A DNA stretch of 64,000 nt from Acidobacteriota bacterium (lineage in GTDB: Bacteria; Acidobacteriota; Terriglobia; Bryobacterales; Bryobacteraceae), in assembly GCA_947470805.1 (NCBI GenBank), contig CANIVU010000037.1, positions 1 to 64,000 on the forward strand. The letters are read 5' to 3'. The translations under genes were made by a program, and so were the position numbers. Position 1 is the first letter of the stretch, and each line of letters starts with the position of its first letter. Positions 45,746-54,958 of this stretch are shown here, piece after piece. Below the pieces are notes generated by a model that saw only the letters and a list, made by a program, of their open reading frames with translations, had not been told where the DNA came from and made no database searches.

Positions 45746-47716
45746 GTGCGGCTTTCGTCGATTGTTTTTGCCTTCTCTTTGACCCTGACCATCTCGGCCC
45801 AGGCCCCGCCCGCCGCCGGCGGTGGCGGCACGGGTGCGACATCTCCAGGCGCTGGCGCCGGCGGCGGTGGCGGCGGCATTGGCGGCGGAACGGGCAACAC
45901 CAACCCTGGCGCAGGTATTGGCAACACCAATCCCGGCAACACCGGCCGCTCCCCCTTCCCCGGCCAGAACCCCAACGATCCCAATCGGTTCCCCGACGTC
46001 CAGCAGAACCGCCCCATCTACCTCTCCGGCCGCGTCATGCTCGAAGACGGCACGCCGCCTCCGGACTCGGTTACCATCGAACGCGTCTGCAACGGTTCCG
46101 TCCGCCCCGAAGGTTATACGAACTCCAAAGGCCACTTCAGCTTCGAACTCGGCCGCAATAACAACGTGATGGCCGACGCCAGCACCTCCAACGGCCTCGA
46201 CGACGGCATCTTCGGTCGCTCCTCGACTATGGGCGGTGCCCCCCGCAACACCGGGATGGGCGGCAACACCGGCATCTCCGAACGTGACCTCATGGGCTGC
46301 GAAATCCGCGCCAACCTCCCCGGCTTCCGCGGCGAAAGCGTCAACCTCGCCGGACGCCGCTTCATGGACAATCCCGACATCGGCACCATCATCCTCCGCC
46401 GTCTCGCCAACGTCGAAGGCTTCACCTTCTCCATGACCACCGCGCTGGCTCCGAAGGAAGCCAAGAAGAGCTACGACAAGGGCCTCGATCTGATCAAGAA
46501 GAAGAAGTTGCCCGAGGCGCTCGTCGAAATCGAAAAGGCCACCGCGGCCTACCCCAAATACGCCATCGCCTGGTACGATCAGGGCCGCCTGTACGAAATG
46601 CAGAAGCGTCCCGCCGATGCGCAGAAGGCATACGAAACTTCAATCGCCGCCGATAGCAAATACGTCAAGCCGTACACCAATCTCGCCCTCATCCATGCCC
46701 AGAACAAGAACTGGGAGAAAACCGCCGAAGTCAGCGCCAAGGGCGTCAAACTCAATCCCTTCGAATACCCGCAGCTCTACTACTACGGCGCCGTCGCCAA
46801 CCTCAATCTCGGCAAGCTCGACGACGCCGAAAAAGCCGCCCGCGAAGCCAGTAAGCTCGACCCCAAAGGCCAGATGCCACGCATCGATCAACTCCTCGGT
46901 GTCATCCTCACCCAGAAAAACGACATCAAAGGCGCCAAAGAAAGCTTTGCCAGCTACCTGAAAAAGGATCCGAACTCTCCCGAAGCGCAGCAGGTGAAGA
47001 TCCAGCTGGCCCGTCTCGATGCCGCCCCCGCCAACGCGCCCGCTCCGCTCGCAGCCGCCGCGTCCAATGCCCCGCCCCGCGCCACTCCCCCGCCCCCGCC
47101 TCCATCAGTCGCCCCGCGCTCCGCTTGGCCCAACTGGTCCAACGGCATCTCCGATCTCCCTCCCGGAACGCTTTCCAAAGGCCTCGACCCCGCCGCCATT
47201 TGGAAGGAAGTGGGCGCCTCCGTTTACTCCCTCGCCACCGAAGGCGACGCCTCCCAGCTGAAACAGGAAACCACCGAATTCCACGGCACAGCCGTCGCTG
47301 TTTCCGAAAACCTGCTCCTCACCAACTGTGACGTCCTCGAAAACGCCGGCTCCACCGGCCTCTACCAGAACGGCAAGCTGGTCACCACCACCGTCCGCCT
47401 CATCAAGGCCAAACGCGCCGCGGGCCTTTGCGTCCTGCAGGCCGGTGGCGTCAAGCTCAAACCGGTGAATGGCGTTCGCTACGCCCAGGACTTGAGTGCC
47501 GGTGAAAAGACCTACACTGTCCGCTCCGGCGCCCTCGCCGAAGGCACCCTCCAGGCAGCCAAACTCCAAGGCAACATCAAGCTGCTGGTGTCCAATTCAC
47601 CCGTCACCGCCAGCACCGCCGGCGGCGGACTGTTCGACAGCATGGGCAACCTCATTGGTGTGACCACGCTCCGCTCCCAAACCGCCGTTATCGCCGTCGA
47701 AGAGTTCTATCAATAA
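45746..47716 (+). CDS. Secreted TPR protein with an inactive trypsin-like C-terminal domain
   Basis: 656 residues from GTG at 45746 (GGAGGG upstream), signal peptide, then a Gly/Pro/Asn-rich linker (about 20-80), a carboxypeptidase-regulatory-like beta domain (GRVMLEDGTPPPDSVTIERVCNG), TPRs (about 240-425), an Ala/Pro-rich linker and a chymotrypsin-fold segment (about 485-656). In that segment the usual catalytic positions differ: LLLTNCDVLE where His is expected before Val, AAGLCVLQ where Asp is expected, and STAGGGLFD where G-N-S-G-G is expected. All three catalytic residues look replaced, so it is a pseudo-protease, perhaps a binding module. Overlaps the convergent kinase gene by seven bases. 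Confidence 0.85.
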   Translation: MRLSSIVFAFSLTLTISAQAPPAAGGGGTGATSPGAGAGGGGGGIGGGTGNTNPGAGIGNTNPGNTGRSPFPGQNPNDPNRFPDVQQNRPIYLSGRVMLEDGTPPPDSVTIERVCNGSVRPEGYTNSKGHFSFELGRNNNVMADASTSNGLDDGIFGRSSTMGGAPRNTGMGGNTGISERDLMGCEIRANLPGFRGESVNLAGRRFMDNPDIGTIILRRLANVEGFTFSMTTALAPKEAKKSYDKGLDLIKKKKLPEALVEIEKATAAYPKYAIAWYDQGRLYEMQKRPADAQKAYETSIAADSKYVKPYTNLALIHAQNKNWEKTAEVSAKGVKLNPFEYPQLYYYGAVANLNLGKLDDAEKAAREASKLDPKGQMPRIDQLLGVILTQKNDIKGAKESFASYLKKDPNSPEAQQVKIQLARLDAAPANAPAPLAAAASNAPPRATPPPPPPSVAPRSAWPNWSNGISDLPPGTLSKGLDPAAIWKEVGASVYSLATEGDASQLKQETTEFHGTAVAVSENLLLTNCDVLENAGSTGLYQNGKLVTTTVRLIKAKRAAGLCVLQAGGVKLKPVNGVRYAQDLSAGEKTYTVRSGALAEGTLQAAKLQGNIKLLVSNSPVTASTAGGGLFDSMGNLIGVTTLRSQTAVIAVEEFYQ

Positions 47717-50700
47717 GTCACACCTGCCCGGCGTAGCTGCAGCACCTCGCCAACTTTCGCCAGCAGCGCGCCGGGAGACACCGGCTTTTCCAACGTCGCA
47801 TCCGCGCCCAGCATCTTTGCCACCCCCAGGAACTGACCGCCGAACCCGCCAGAAATCGCGATAATCCGCGTATCAGGCAGCTCTTTTCGGATTGCCTGGA
47901 TCGTCTCAATCCCCTCCTGCCCCGGCATCACCAGGTCCATCAACACCAGATCGACGCCGCCTTCAAGGAGCACCTCCATCGCCCGGCGCCCGTCGTCGGC
48001 TTCCACGACTTCATATCCGCCCTGCTCCAACGCTGTCCGCAGAAACTCACGCACCTCCGGTTCATCGTCGGCCACCAGGATCCGCACTGCCAGTTCCGCC
48101 GGTCCCAGCACCTCTCGCACGCGCTTTGCCAGCCCTTCCAAACTGAACGGTTTCTCAATAAAACGGACGTGCGGCTCCAACACCCCATTCATCGACAGCG
48201 CATTGTCCGTATATCCCGACATAAAAAGAAATCTCATCTCCGGCCGGACCCGCCATACGCGATTCGCCAACTCCCGCCCGCCCATTCGCGGCATCACCAC
48301 GTCCGTCAACACCAGGTCGATCGCCTCCGCCATCTGCCGGCAGATCTCCAACCCCTCGTCTCCATCGTTCGCCTCGATGACGTTATACCCGTAAGATTCC
48401 AGCGCCTGCACCGTGAACTGCCGGACTTCGGGCTCGTCCTCCACCACCAGAATCGTTTCCTTCCCCCCTGTCGCCGCAGTCGTATCTACGGAGTCGGTAC
48501 CCTCCGCCCCGTCCAACGGCAGTACAGGCAAATAGACCTTAAAAGTCGACCCGCGTCCCGGCTCACTATAAACATCCAAATAGCCGCCACTTTGCGCCAC
48601 AACGCCCTGCACGGTGGACAGCCCCAGTCCCGTGCCCTTTCCCAGCGGCTTGGTCGTAAAGAAGGGCTCAAAGATCCTTTGCCTCGTCGCCTCGTCCATG
48701 CCAGTGCCCGTATCGCTAACGGCCAGCATCACGTAGTCCACATCGTCGGCGCCCTGATCCGGTTGCGCGCCGCGCTTGACGTTCTCCGGGTTCGCAGTTT
48801 CAATCACCAGGCGCCCGCCATTGGGCATAGCGTCCCGGGCATTCACCACCAGATTCAGGACAACCTGCTCCAGTTGGTGCGGATCGGCGTTCACGAACAT
48901 CGATTTTGCCTGTGCCACCACACGCAGATCGATGTCCTCACCCACCAGCCGCGCCAGCATCGGCTGCATATCCGCCACAAGTTTGTTCAGATCCAGCTCT
49001 CGTGTTTGCAACACCTGCTTCCGGCTCATCGTCAAAAGCTGTCGCGTCAAACCCGCCGCCCGCTCACCGGCCTTGTTGATTTCCGCCACCTGCGAACGAA
49101 TCGGATCCATCGGGCTCAGCTTCGCCAGCAACATCTGGCTGTGCCCATTGATCACCGTCAGCATGTTGTTGAAGTCGTGCGCCACCCCTCCCGCCAGTCG
49201 CCCGATCGATTCCATCTTCTGTGCTTGGAATAGCTGCTGTTCCAGTTCCAATCGCTCGGCCTCCGTCCGCTTCCTCTCCCTGATATCCCGGGACACCATG
49301 GCATGTGAAATCGGCCGTCCTTGTTGGTCGCGGATTAGAAACGTGGTTAGTTCCGCGTCGATCAGCTCCGCCGTCCGTTGGTTCTTCAGCCGCAGTTCTC
49401 CGCTCCAATAGCCGTTGTTAAACAGAGCGGGAAGGAGCGTCCCGGTAATAAACTCCACGTCTTCTTCCGGGAAGAAGTCATTGATTGTTCGGCCCACTCC
49501 CGCCGCAGGCTCATCCACACCAAGCAACCGCAACCCGGCGTCGTTCAGATACGTGATTCGCCCATCCAACGTCGCGATGCCCATGCTGTCCCGGCTGTTC
49601 TCCACGACCGTGGCCAGCTTCCGGTTCTCCGCTTGCGCTTCCACGGATTCCGTAATGTCGGTTGCCGCGCCGACAGCCCTCGATGGTCGCCGCTCCGCTC
49701 CCTGCCCCGTGAAAATTACCTGCACCACCGTCCGCAACCAGCGGATCTTCCCGTCCGGCAACACAATGCGGTGTTCAGTATGGTACGTCCCGTCCCCCTC
49801 CGGGTCCTCCGCCTGTACCATGGCGGCCAGAACTGGCTCCCGGTCCTCCGGGTGCACCCGCTCCAGGAACCCGGCTAACGTCGCCGGCTCCTCCTGGCTA
49901 CAACCAAGAATCGCCCGCTGCTCCGGCGACCAATAGAGGCTTTCCGTCGCGTAATCACGGTCCAGAATGCCGATATTGGCTACCCGCACCGCCTGCCGCA
50001 ATCGGTCTTCATTACGGATCAGCAGCTCTTCCGCCCGTTTCCGGTCGGTGATGTCCAGCACCATCCCGTAGCGCCGCACTGCGGTTCCGTCCGGGGCGTA
50101 AGCAAATTCACCCTGCGCATAAATCCATCGTTCGGCGCCATTCGGCCACACCACTCGGAACTCCACCCGGAACATCGAGTGCCCCTCTTTGGCCGCCGCC
50201 ACCGCCTGTAACAGGCCCTCCCGATCGTCCGGATGAACCCGCGTCAAAACTTCTTCAAATGTTCCGTCAAACACGCCCGGCACCAGCCCGAACAACCGGT
50301 CATGTATCCCGCCCCAGACAACTGCTCCGGTCTCCAGATTCAGTTCAAACGTCCCCATCTGCGCGGCGTCCAAGGCAAGCGTCAGGCGCCTTTCACTCGC
50401 CGCTAACTCCGCCAATACAGTCCGCCGCTCAGCTTCTCCATCCAACCGTTCCAAACCACAGGCGATATCCCGAACCGTTTCCTCAAGCAGGGAAACCTCT
50501 TCCGTCCCGAAAAAATTCTTCTCCAACGAATAGCAGGTCAATAAACCCCGCGGCTCGTCGTGCAGGATCACTGGAAACACGGCCGAAGCCGCCCATCCCA
50601 CGCTCCGCGCGGCATCCCGCCACGGCAATGTCCCCGGATCGTTCCACCAGTCATTGCAGACATAGGGCCGCCTCGAACGGAACGCCGTCCCGGCAGGACC

Positions 50701-51009
50701 ACGGCCCTCCGGCCGCTCGTCGGCGAAAATTCGGATCTTGTCCAAATACCCGGTTGCATCCCCCCAGCTTGCCTCGCGGACCAACTCCTGCGTCTCCGGA
50801 CTCAGCCGCGCAAAGCTCGCCATCGAAAACGCACCGGTTTCCACCAGCGTTCGCACAACCGACTCCACCAGTTCCCCGCGCGTCGAGGCCCGCACCATCG
50901 CTCGGCATACCTGCGCCGCCGTGACGTGCAACCGGCACAGCCGCTTAAAGTCTGCTGAGACATTCCCACAATCAGAATCGGAATTCGCGCCGACATCACG
51001 TTCTGACAT
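47710..51009 (-). CDS. Hybrid sensor histidine kinase (GAF-PAS3-HK-REC2)
   Basis: 1099 residues, soluble. GAF domain at about 30-190; PAS/PAC blocks at about 205-325, 330-455 and 460-580; HisKA with LAGGVAHDFNNML (His611); HATPase with LVVNARDAMP (Asn723), SDTGTGMDE and GKGTGLGLSTV; then receiver 1 (856-970, VVEDEPE, Asp903 in LVLTDVVMP) and receiver 2 (977-1092, VADDEPE, Asp1025 in LVLMDLVMP). All phosphotransfer residues are present. No output domain, so signal leaves through a separate HPt or regulator. AAAGGGG precedes the ATG. It shares a 142-base divergent region with the ankyrin gene. Confidence 0.95.
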   Translation of the reverse strand: MSERDVGANSDSDCGNVSADFKRLCRLHVTAAQVCRAMVRASTRGELVESVVRTLVETGAFSMASFARLSPETQELVREASWGDATGYLDKIRIFADERPEGRGPAGTAFRSRRPYVCNDWWNDPGTLPWRDAARSVGWAASAVFPVILHDEPRGLLTCYSLEKNFFGTEEVSLLEETVRDIACGLERLDGEAERRTVLAELAASERRLTLALDAAQMGTFELNLETGAVVWGGIHDRLFGLVPGVFDGTFEEVLTRVHPDDREGLLQAVAAAKEGHSMFRVEFRVVWPNGAERWIYAQGEFAYAPDGTAVRRYGMVLDITDRKRAEELLIRNEDRLRQAVRVANIGILDRDYATESLYWSPEQRAILGCSQEEPATLAGFLERVHPEDREPVLAAMVQAEDPEGDGTYHTEHRIVLPDGKIRWLRTVVQVIFTGQGAERRPSRAVGAATDITESVEAQAENRKLATVVENSRDSMGIATLDGRITYLNDAGLRLLGVDEPAAGVGRTINDFFPEEDVEFITGTLLPALFNNGYWSGELRLKNQRTAELIDAELTTFLIRDQQGRPISHAMVSRDIRERKRTEAERLELEQQLFQAQKMESIGRLAGGVAHDFNNMLTVINGHSQMLLAKLSPMDPIRSQVAEINKAGERAAGLTRQLLTMSRKQVLQTRELDLNKLVADMQPMLARLVGEDIDLRVVAQAKSMFVNADPHQLEQVVLNLVVNARDAMPNGGRLVIETANPENVKRGAQPDQGADDVDYVMLAVSDTGTGMDEATRQRIFEPFFTTKPLGKGTGLGLSTVQGVVAQSGGYLDVYSEPGRGSTFKVYLPVLPLDGAEGTDSVDTTAATGGKETILVVEDEPEVRQFTVQALESYGYNVIEANDGDEGLEICRQMAEAIDLVLTDVVMPRMGGRELANRVWRVRPEMRFLFMSGYTDNALSMNGVLEPHVRFIEKPFSLEGLAKRVREVLGPAELAVRILVADDEPEVREFLRTALEQGGYEVVEADDGRRAMEVLLEGGVDLVLMDLVMPGQEGIETIQAIRKELPDTRIIAISGGFGGQFLGVAKMLGADATLEKPVSPGALLAKVGEVLQLRRAGVTY

Positions 51010-51151
51010 ATGCGCCCCTTTGGCCGTGCAGATGTGAAGATTCGTTTACAGTCTACCGCCGGATTGATCCAGATGAAACCCCAAAACTTTGCTGGCCCTT
51101 CTTGACCATTCCCCTCGCGTTCCCGCGCCTGTGGAAACGAGGCCCGTACTA

Positions 51152-52072
51152 ATGAAACTTCTTCTACCCATCACCTGGACCATCTGGGCCGCATCGCTTC
51201 TCGGCCTGATCCACTTCACCCACCGCCTCGCCACCTCCAGCGCCTCCGGTTTCTACAGCCTCCGCGATCTCCTCCTCTACCTCCTCGGTGCCGCCATCCT
51301 GGCGGAACTCCTCGCCGGCGCCGCCCTCTACTGGGCCTCCGCCCGCCTGTCGAACTTTGGCGTCACCGCCATCGCCGTCCTTTGCGGCATTCCCTTGGCG
51401 CTCATCCTCGTCGTCCTCGCCGCCGAAGTCATCTCCGCCCAGGCCACCGCCCGAAGCCGCAATATGCTCAACTCCGTCCGCGCCCAGCCGGAGGAGTTCT
51501 CCAATCCCGCCCTGCGCCCCTTCGCCGACGCCATCACCGCGGCCGACCCCGTCGCCCTCAAACAAGCCATCACCGGCCCAATCCCGTCCGGCAAAGAACT
51601 CCTCCACTACGCCCTCCGCCGCTACCGTTTCAACAACGGCAGCCTCGAATGCATCCAGCTCCTCCTCGCCGCCGGCGTCGACCCCAACAGTCCCGATCCC
51701 ATCACCGGCCACCCGCCCCTCATCGACCTCGACGAATACCCGGACGCCGTCCGCCTCTTCGTCGACGCCGGTGCCGACATCGAAACCAACTCGACCGGCC
51801 TCACCCCCGTCGTCCGCTTCACCATGCTCCGCAACTGGGATTCCGCCATCTATCTCGTCGAAAAAGGCGCGCGTCTCGATACCCACGACGAACAAGGCGT
51901 CTCCCTCGACTTCTACCTGAACGAATGGAAGGATAGCGTCAACGACCAGCACCCCGAAGGCTGGGACCGCCTCCGCGCCGCCATCACATCCGCTCGCCGC
52001 GCCAACCGGTCCGCAGCCGCGCGGCCAAACCCGCCATCACCGTCCGCGCCTCCGGCCGCCCGGCAACGTTAA
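51152..52072 (+). CDS. Membrane-anchored ankyrin-repeat protein
   Basis: 306 residues from MKLLLPITWTIWAASLLGL. Three or four membrane helices occupy about 5-125, then ankyrin-like repeats (about 150-270) with LLHYALRRYRFNNGSLECIQLLLAAGVDPNSPD, PPLIDLDEYPDAVRLFVDAGADIETN, TPVVRFTMLRNWDSAIYLVEKGARLDTHD. Protein-binding role. The C-terminal 30 residues are Ala/Pro/Arg-rich and overlap the convergent sulfatase gene by 89 bases, so the end of one of the two genes may be poorly conserved. Confidence 0.75.
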   Translation: MKLLLPITWTIWAASLLGLIHFTHRLATSSASGFYSLRDLLLYLLGAAILAELLAGAALYWASARLSNFGVTAIAVLCGIPLALILVVLAAEVISAQATARSRNMLNSVRAQPEEFSNPALRPFADAITAADPVALKQAITGPIPSGKELLHYALRRYRFNNGSLECIQLLLAAGVDPNSPDPITGHPPLIDLDEYPDAVRLFVDAGADIETNSTGLTPVVRFTMLRNWDSAIYLVEKGARLDTHDEQGVSLDFYLNEWKDSVNDQHPEGWDRLRAAITSARRANRSAAARPNPPSPSAPPAARQR

Positions 52073-53492
52073 CGTCCTCCCCCGGGTCCCGCTGCAAGTC
52101 GTACAACTCCTTCGCGACCAGTATCCCCTCCGGCCACTTCCTCCACTCCACATACCGGTACCGCTCCGTCCGAATGGCATAACCCATATACGGCACCCCA
52201 TCCGGAGCCACCCAAATCCCATCCCGCAAATACTGCGAAAACACAGCCGATTTCCCCCGCCGGCCCGGTGCCCGCAGCAGCGGAACCAGGCTCCGCCCCT
52301 CCAACTCCGCCCCCCGTTCCACGCCCGCCAACTCGCACACCGTCGGGTAGATATCGACGGATTCCACCAGCCCATGACACACCCCCGGCCGCACCCCAGG
52401 CGCGCGCACAATCAGCGGCACCCGCGTGTCGATCTCGTGGTTCGTCATCTTGCCCCAGCCATTGTGCTCGCCCAGCTTCCACCCGTGGTCCCCCCACAAA
52501 ACCACGATCGTGTTCTCCGCCAATCCCGTCCGTTCCAACGCCGCCAGCAGCCGCCCGATCTGCGCGTCCACATAGCTCACCGAAGCTAAATATCCGTGCC
52601 GCAACAGCCGTGCCTGCGCCTCCGTCACCGGCCCCTGGTCCGGCCGCGGCGCGTTCGCAAAGTCGCGATAGCCCTTCAACTCCCGATTCATGTTATGCGC
52701 CATCGGCGCCGCATCCGCAGGCAAAAACGGATCGGGCGCCAGCGGGATTTTCTCCCGATCGTACAAGTCCCAATACTTCTTCGGCGCATTGAACGGCAGG
52801 TGCGGCCGGTAATATCCAACGCCAAAAAAGAAGGGAGTTCCCGCCTTCTGCAGCGCCGCCAATTTCGCAATCGCCGCGTCCGTCTGCGCCCCGTCGAAGT
52901 AGGCGTTATCGGGCACATCCGGCGCCTCGGTGGCGTTGTTCTTCAGATACCATTCCCCATACTGGTCAATATGCCGCGCCTGGTTCCCAGCGGCCGTAAT
53001 CTCCTTCTTCCGCACCTCAATCGCCGCCACCTCGGATGCGCTGCGATACACCGCGTCCGGATCAAACGGATAGCCCGGAATGCGCAAGTCCGGTTCACTA
53101 TACGAGACCGGATCGGGGAAGATGTTGTGGAACAGCTTTCCCACATTCACCGAGTGGTAGCCGTTCTGTTTCAACCGCTGCGGCAGCGTCACCGCGTCCG
53201 GCCACGTGGTCCGGAAATCGGTCTGCAGGTTCCACACTCGCAACGTGTCCGGCCGCAGCCCGGTCAACATACTGGCCCGCGACGGATTGCAAAGCGCCTG
53301 CTGACAATAGGCTCGCGTGAAGACTGTTCCGCTCCGCCCCAGCGCGTCAATGTGCGGACTCTTCACATGCCCGGCGCCATAGACGCCCAACTCCGGCCGC
53401 AAGTCATCGACAGCGATAAACAGCACATTCGGCCGCCGCGGCCGCACCGCCAGCCCCGCGCCAATGGCCCGTAGAAACTCCGCCCGTGTCAT
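51984..53492 (-). CDS. Sulfatase (iduronate-2-sulfatase-like)
   Basis: 502 residues from ATG at 53492, chosen because AGGAGG lies five bases upstream; the GTG two codons earlier is too close. Short MTRAEFLRAIGAGLAV export-like start. Metal ligands VLFIAVDDLRPEL, formylglycine site CNPSRASMLTG (Cys68) and the later VLWGDHGWKLGEHNGWGKM block are complete. Such enzymes desulfate glycosaminoglycans or algal polysaccharides. A maturation enzyme would be encoded elsewhere. The C-terminus overlaps the ankyrin gene on the other strand. Confidence 0.92.
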   Translation of the reverse strand: MTRAEFLRAIGAGLAVRPRRPNVLFIAVDDLRPELGVYGAGHVKSPHIDALGRSGTVFTRAYCQQALCNPSRASMLTGLRPDTLRVWNLQTDFRTTWPDAVTLPQRLKQNGYHSVNVGKLFHNIFPDPVSYSEPDLRIPGYPFDPDAVYRSASEVAAIEVRKKEITAAGNQARHIDQYGEWYLKNNATEAPDVPDNAYFDGAQTDAAIAKLAALQKAGTPFFFGVGYYRPHLPFNAPKKYWDLYDREKIPLAPDPFLPADAAPMAHNMNRELKGYRDFANAPRPDQGPVTEAQARLLRHGYLASVSYVDAQIGRLLAALERTGLAENTIVVLWGDHGWKLGEHNGWGKMTNHEIDTRVPLIVRAPGVRPGVCHGLVESVDIYPTVCELAGVERGAELEGRSLVPLLRAPGRRGKSAVFSQYLRDGIWVAPDGVPYMGYAIRTERYRYVEWRKWPEGILVAKELYDLQRDPGEDVNVAGRPEARTVMAGLAARLRTGWRGERM

Positions 53493-53526
53493 CCGCACCT
53501 CCTGCTAATATGCAGGTCAGAGTAAC

Positions 53527-54426
53527 ATGCGGTTCCTGTGCGCACTCCCGGTTCTTGCCTCCCTCGCCCTCTGGGCGCGCCTGCAACAGCCGTCTGAGAC
53601 TATCGACCTCGACCCATACCTCGCAAAGGCACCCATTCTCCTCAGCGCCGAAATCCTATCGGTGTCCCCACCGCCTCGCTTCCTTGAACCGTACGTCGCC
53701 ACTGCTCGCCTCCGTGTCATGCGTTGGTACCGAGGCACGCCGCCACCCGCCGTGGAACTCCGCTTCGCAATGCAAGGGTTCCGGATGATCAACGGGCACA
53801 ACTGCTTCGAATTTCCGCCGGGCACCCACTGGCTCATCCTCGCCAAGGAACGCGACGGCGCGCTCGAACTCATCGACGACTGCTACGGAGCCTTTGAGGT
53901 ATCACCCCAACTCGGCCCCGCCCACCCGGACGCCGTCACGCAACTCGAAGCCGACTTTTCCGCCGGCCTCGCCAGCACACATCCGAAGCACCGGATTCTC
54001 AGCCTGCAACGCCTCGCCAACCTGCACATGCCAATCTCCCGCCCCGCGCTCCACGAAGTGATCGCGCGCAACGAACCCGTCGAAACGCTCTGGGCTGCCT
54101 ACGCCGCGCTCCGCACCGGCGACATTTCGGTCATTCCCACCGTCCGCGGAGTACTGGAAAAAGAATCGCCAAACTGGCGCGGAGGTGTACTCTCCGGGGA
54201 ACTCAGCCGAATCAAGGACCCCGCCGCCATCCCAGCCCTCATCGAAATCGCCTGGTCCCAGTCCAACGACGCCAAGGCCAGCGCAATCGCCGCGCTTGGC
54301 AATATCCCCACCGCCACCTCTGCCCTGCCCGCCATCACGGCCAATCTCAACAGCGAGGATGAATATGTCCGCCGCGCCGCCCGCCGCGCCTTCGCGAAGC
54401 TGACGAACACACCCGAACCACAATGA
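53527..54426 (+). CDS. Secreted protein with C-terminal HEAT-like repeats
   Basis: 299 residues with a signal peptide (MRFLCALPVLASLALWA). The N domain is beta-rich with paired cysteines (HNCFEF, DDCYGAF). The C half has HEAT-like helical pairs: HRILSLQRLANLHM, PVETLWAAYAALRTGDISVIPTVRGVLE, KDPAAIPALIEIAW, AKASAIAALGNI and EYVRRAARRAFAKL. Role probably protein binding. It is followed at an ATGA overlap by the next secreted gene and is divergent from the sulfatase. Confidence 0.75.
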   Translation: MRFLCALPVLASLALWARLQQPSETIDLDPYLAKAPILLSAEILSVSPPPRFLEPYVATARLRVMRWYRGTPPPAVELRFAMQGFRMINGHNCFEFPPGTHWLILAKERDGALELIDDCYGAFEVSPQLGPAHPDAVTQLEADFSAGLASTHPKHRILSLQRLANLHMPISRPALHEVIARNEPVETLWAAYAALRTGDISVIPTVRGVLEKESPNWRGGVLSGELSRIKDPAAIPALIEIAWSQSNDAKASAIAALGNIPTATSALPAITANLNSEDEYVRRAARRAFAKLTNTPEPQ

Positions 54427-54950
54427 AGTCGCTGGCCCTCTTCACCCTCACCCTCCTCGCCCAGCAACCGGAAGGCATCCCTTTCCAAGGCACATACGAA
54501 AACAAAGCCGGCTACGCCTACCGCGTCACCGTCCCGCCCGGCCTTACCGGCCTGAAAACACCGCCATCCGCCCCCCAACACGGCTTCACAATCGATCTCG
54601 GCTCCGGTGCCCACATCTCCGTCGACGGCTACTACAACTCCATGTTCCACCCCACCGCCCGCCACGCCGCCGAAGCCCACGCCGAATACCTGGCCAGCCA
54701 ACAACTCGCCCCGCCCCGCTACCAACGAACCAAACTCGCCGGCCTCCCAGCCATAGAAACCACCATCCAATACCGGCGCACCAAGTCCGAACCCGAACGC
54801 GAGCGACGGCTGATCACCGCCTTCCGCCCAGCCACACCCGAAATCATCCACGAGGTCCTGCTCGACGCCCCGCGACCGCTACCAGCGGCCGCGTTGCAAA
54901 GCTTCCGCGCCATCCAACAGTCGTTCCAGCTCACACGGCTGCCGGAGTAG
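54423..54950 (+). CDS. Small secreted protein, unrecognised
   Basis: 175 residues, signal peptide (MKSLALFTLTLLAQQ), mature part with YAYRVTVPPGLTG, ISVDGYYNSMFHP and ARHAAEAHAEYLASQQL. Beta-rich start and helical end; no family recognised. Translationally coupled to the HEAT-like secreted protein, so they may act together. Confidence 0.7.
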   Translation: MKSLALFTLTLLAQQPEGIPFQGTYENKAGYAYRVTVPPGLTGLKTPPSAPQHGFTIDLGSGAHISVDGYYNSMFHPTARHAAEAHAEYLASQQLAPPRYQRTKLAGLPAIETTIQYRRTKSEPERERRLITAFRPATPEIIHEVLLDAPRPLPAAALQSFRAIQQSFQLTRLPE

Positions 54951-54958
54951 TTGGCGCC

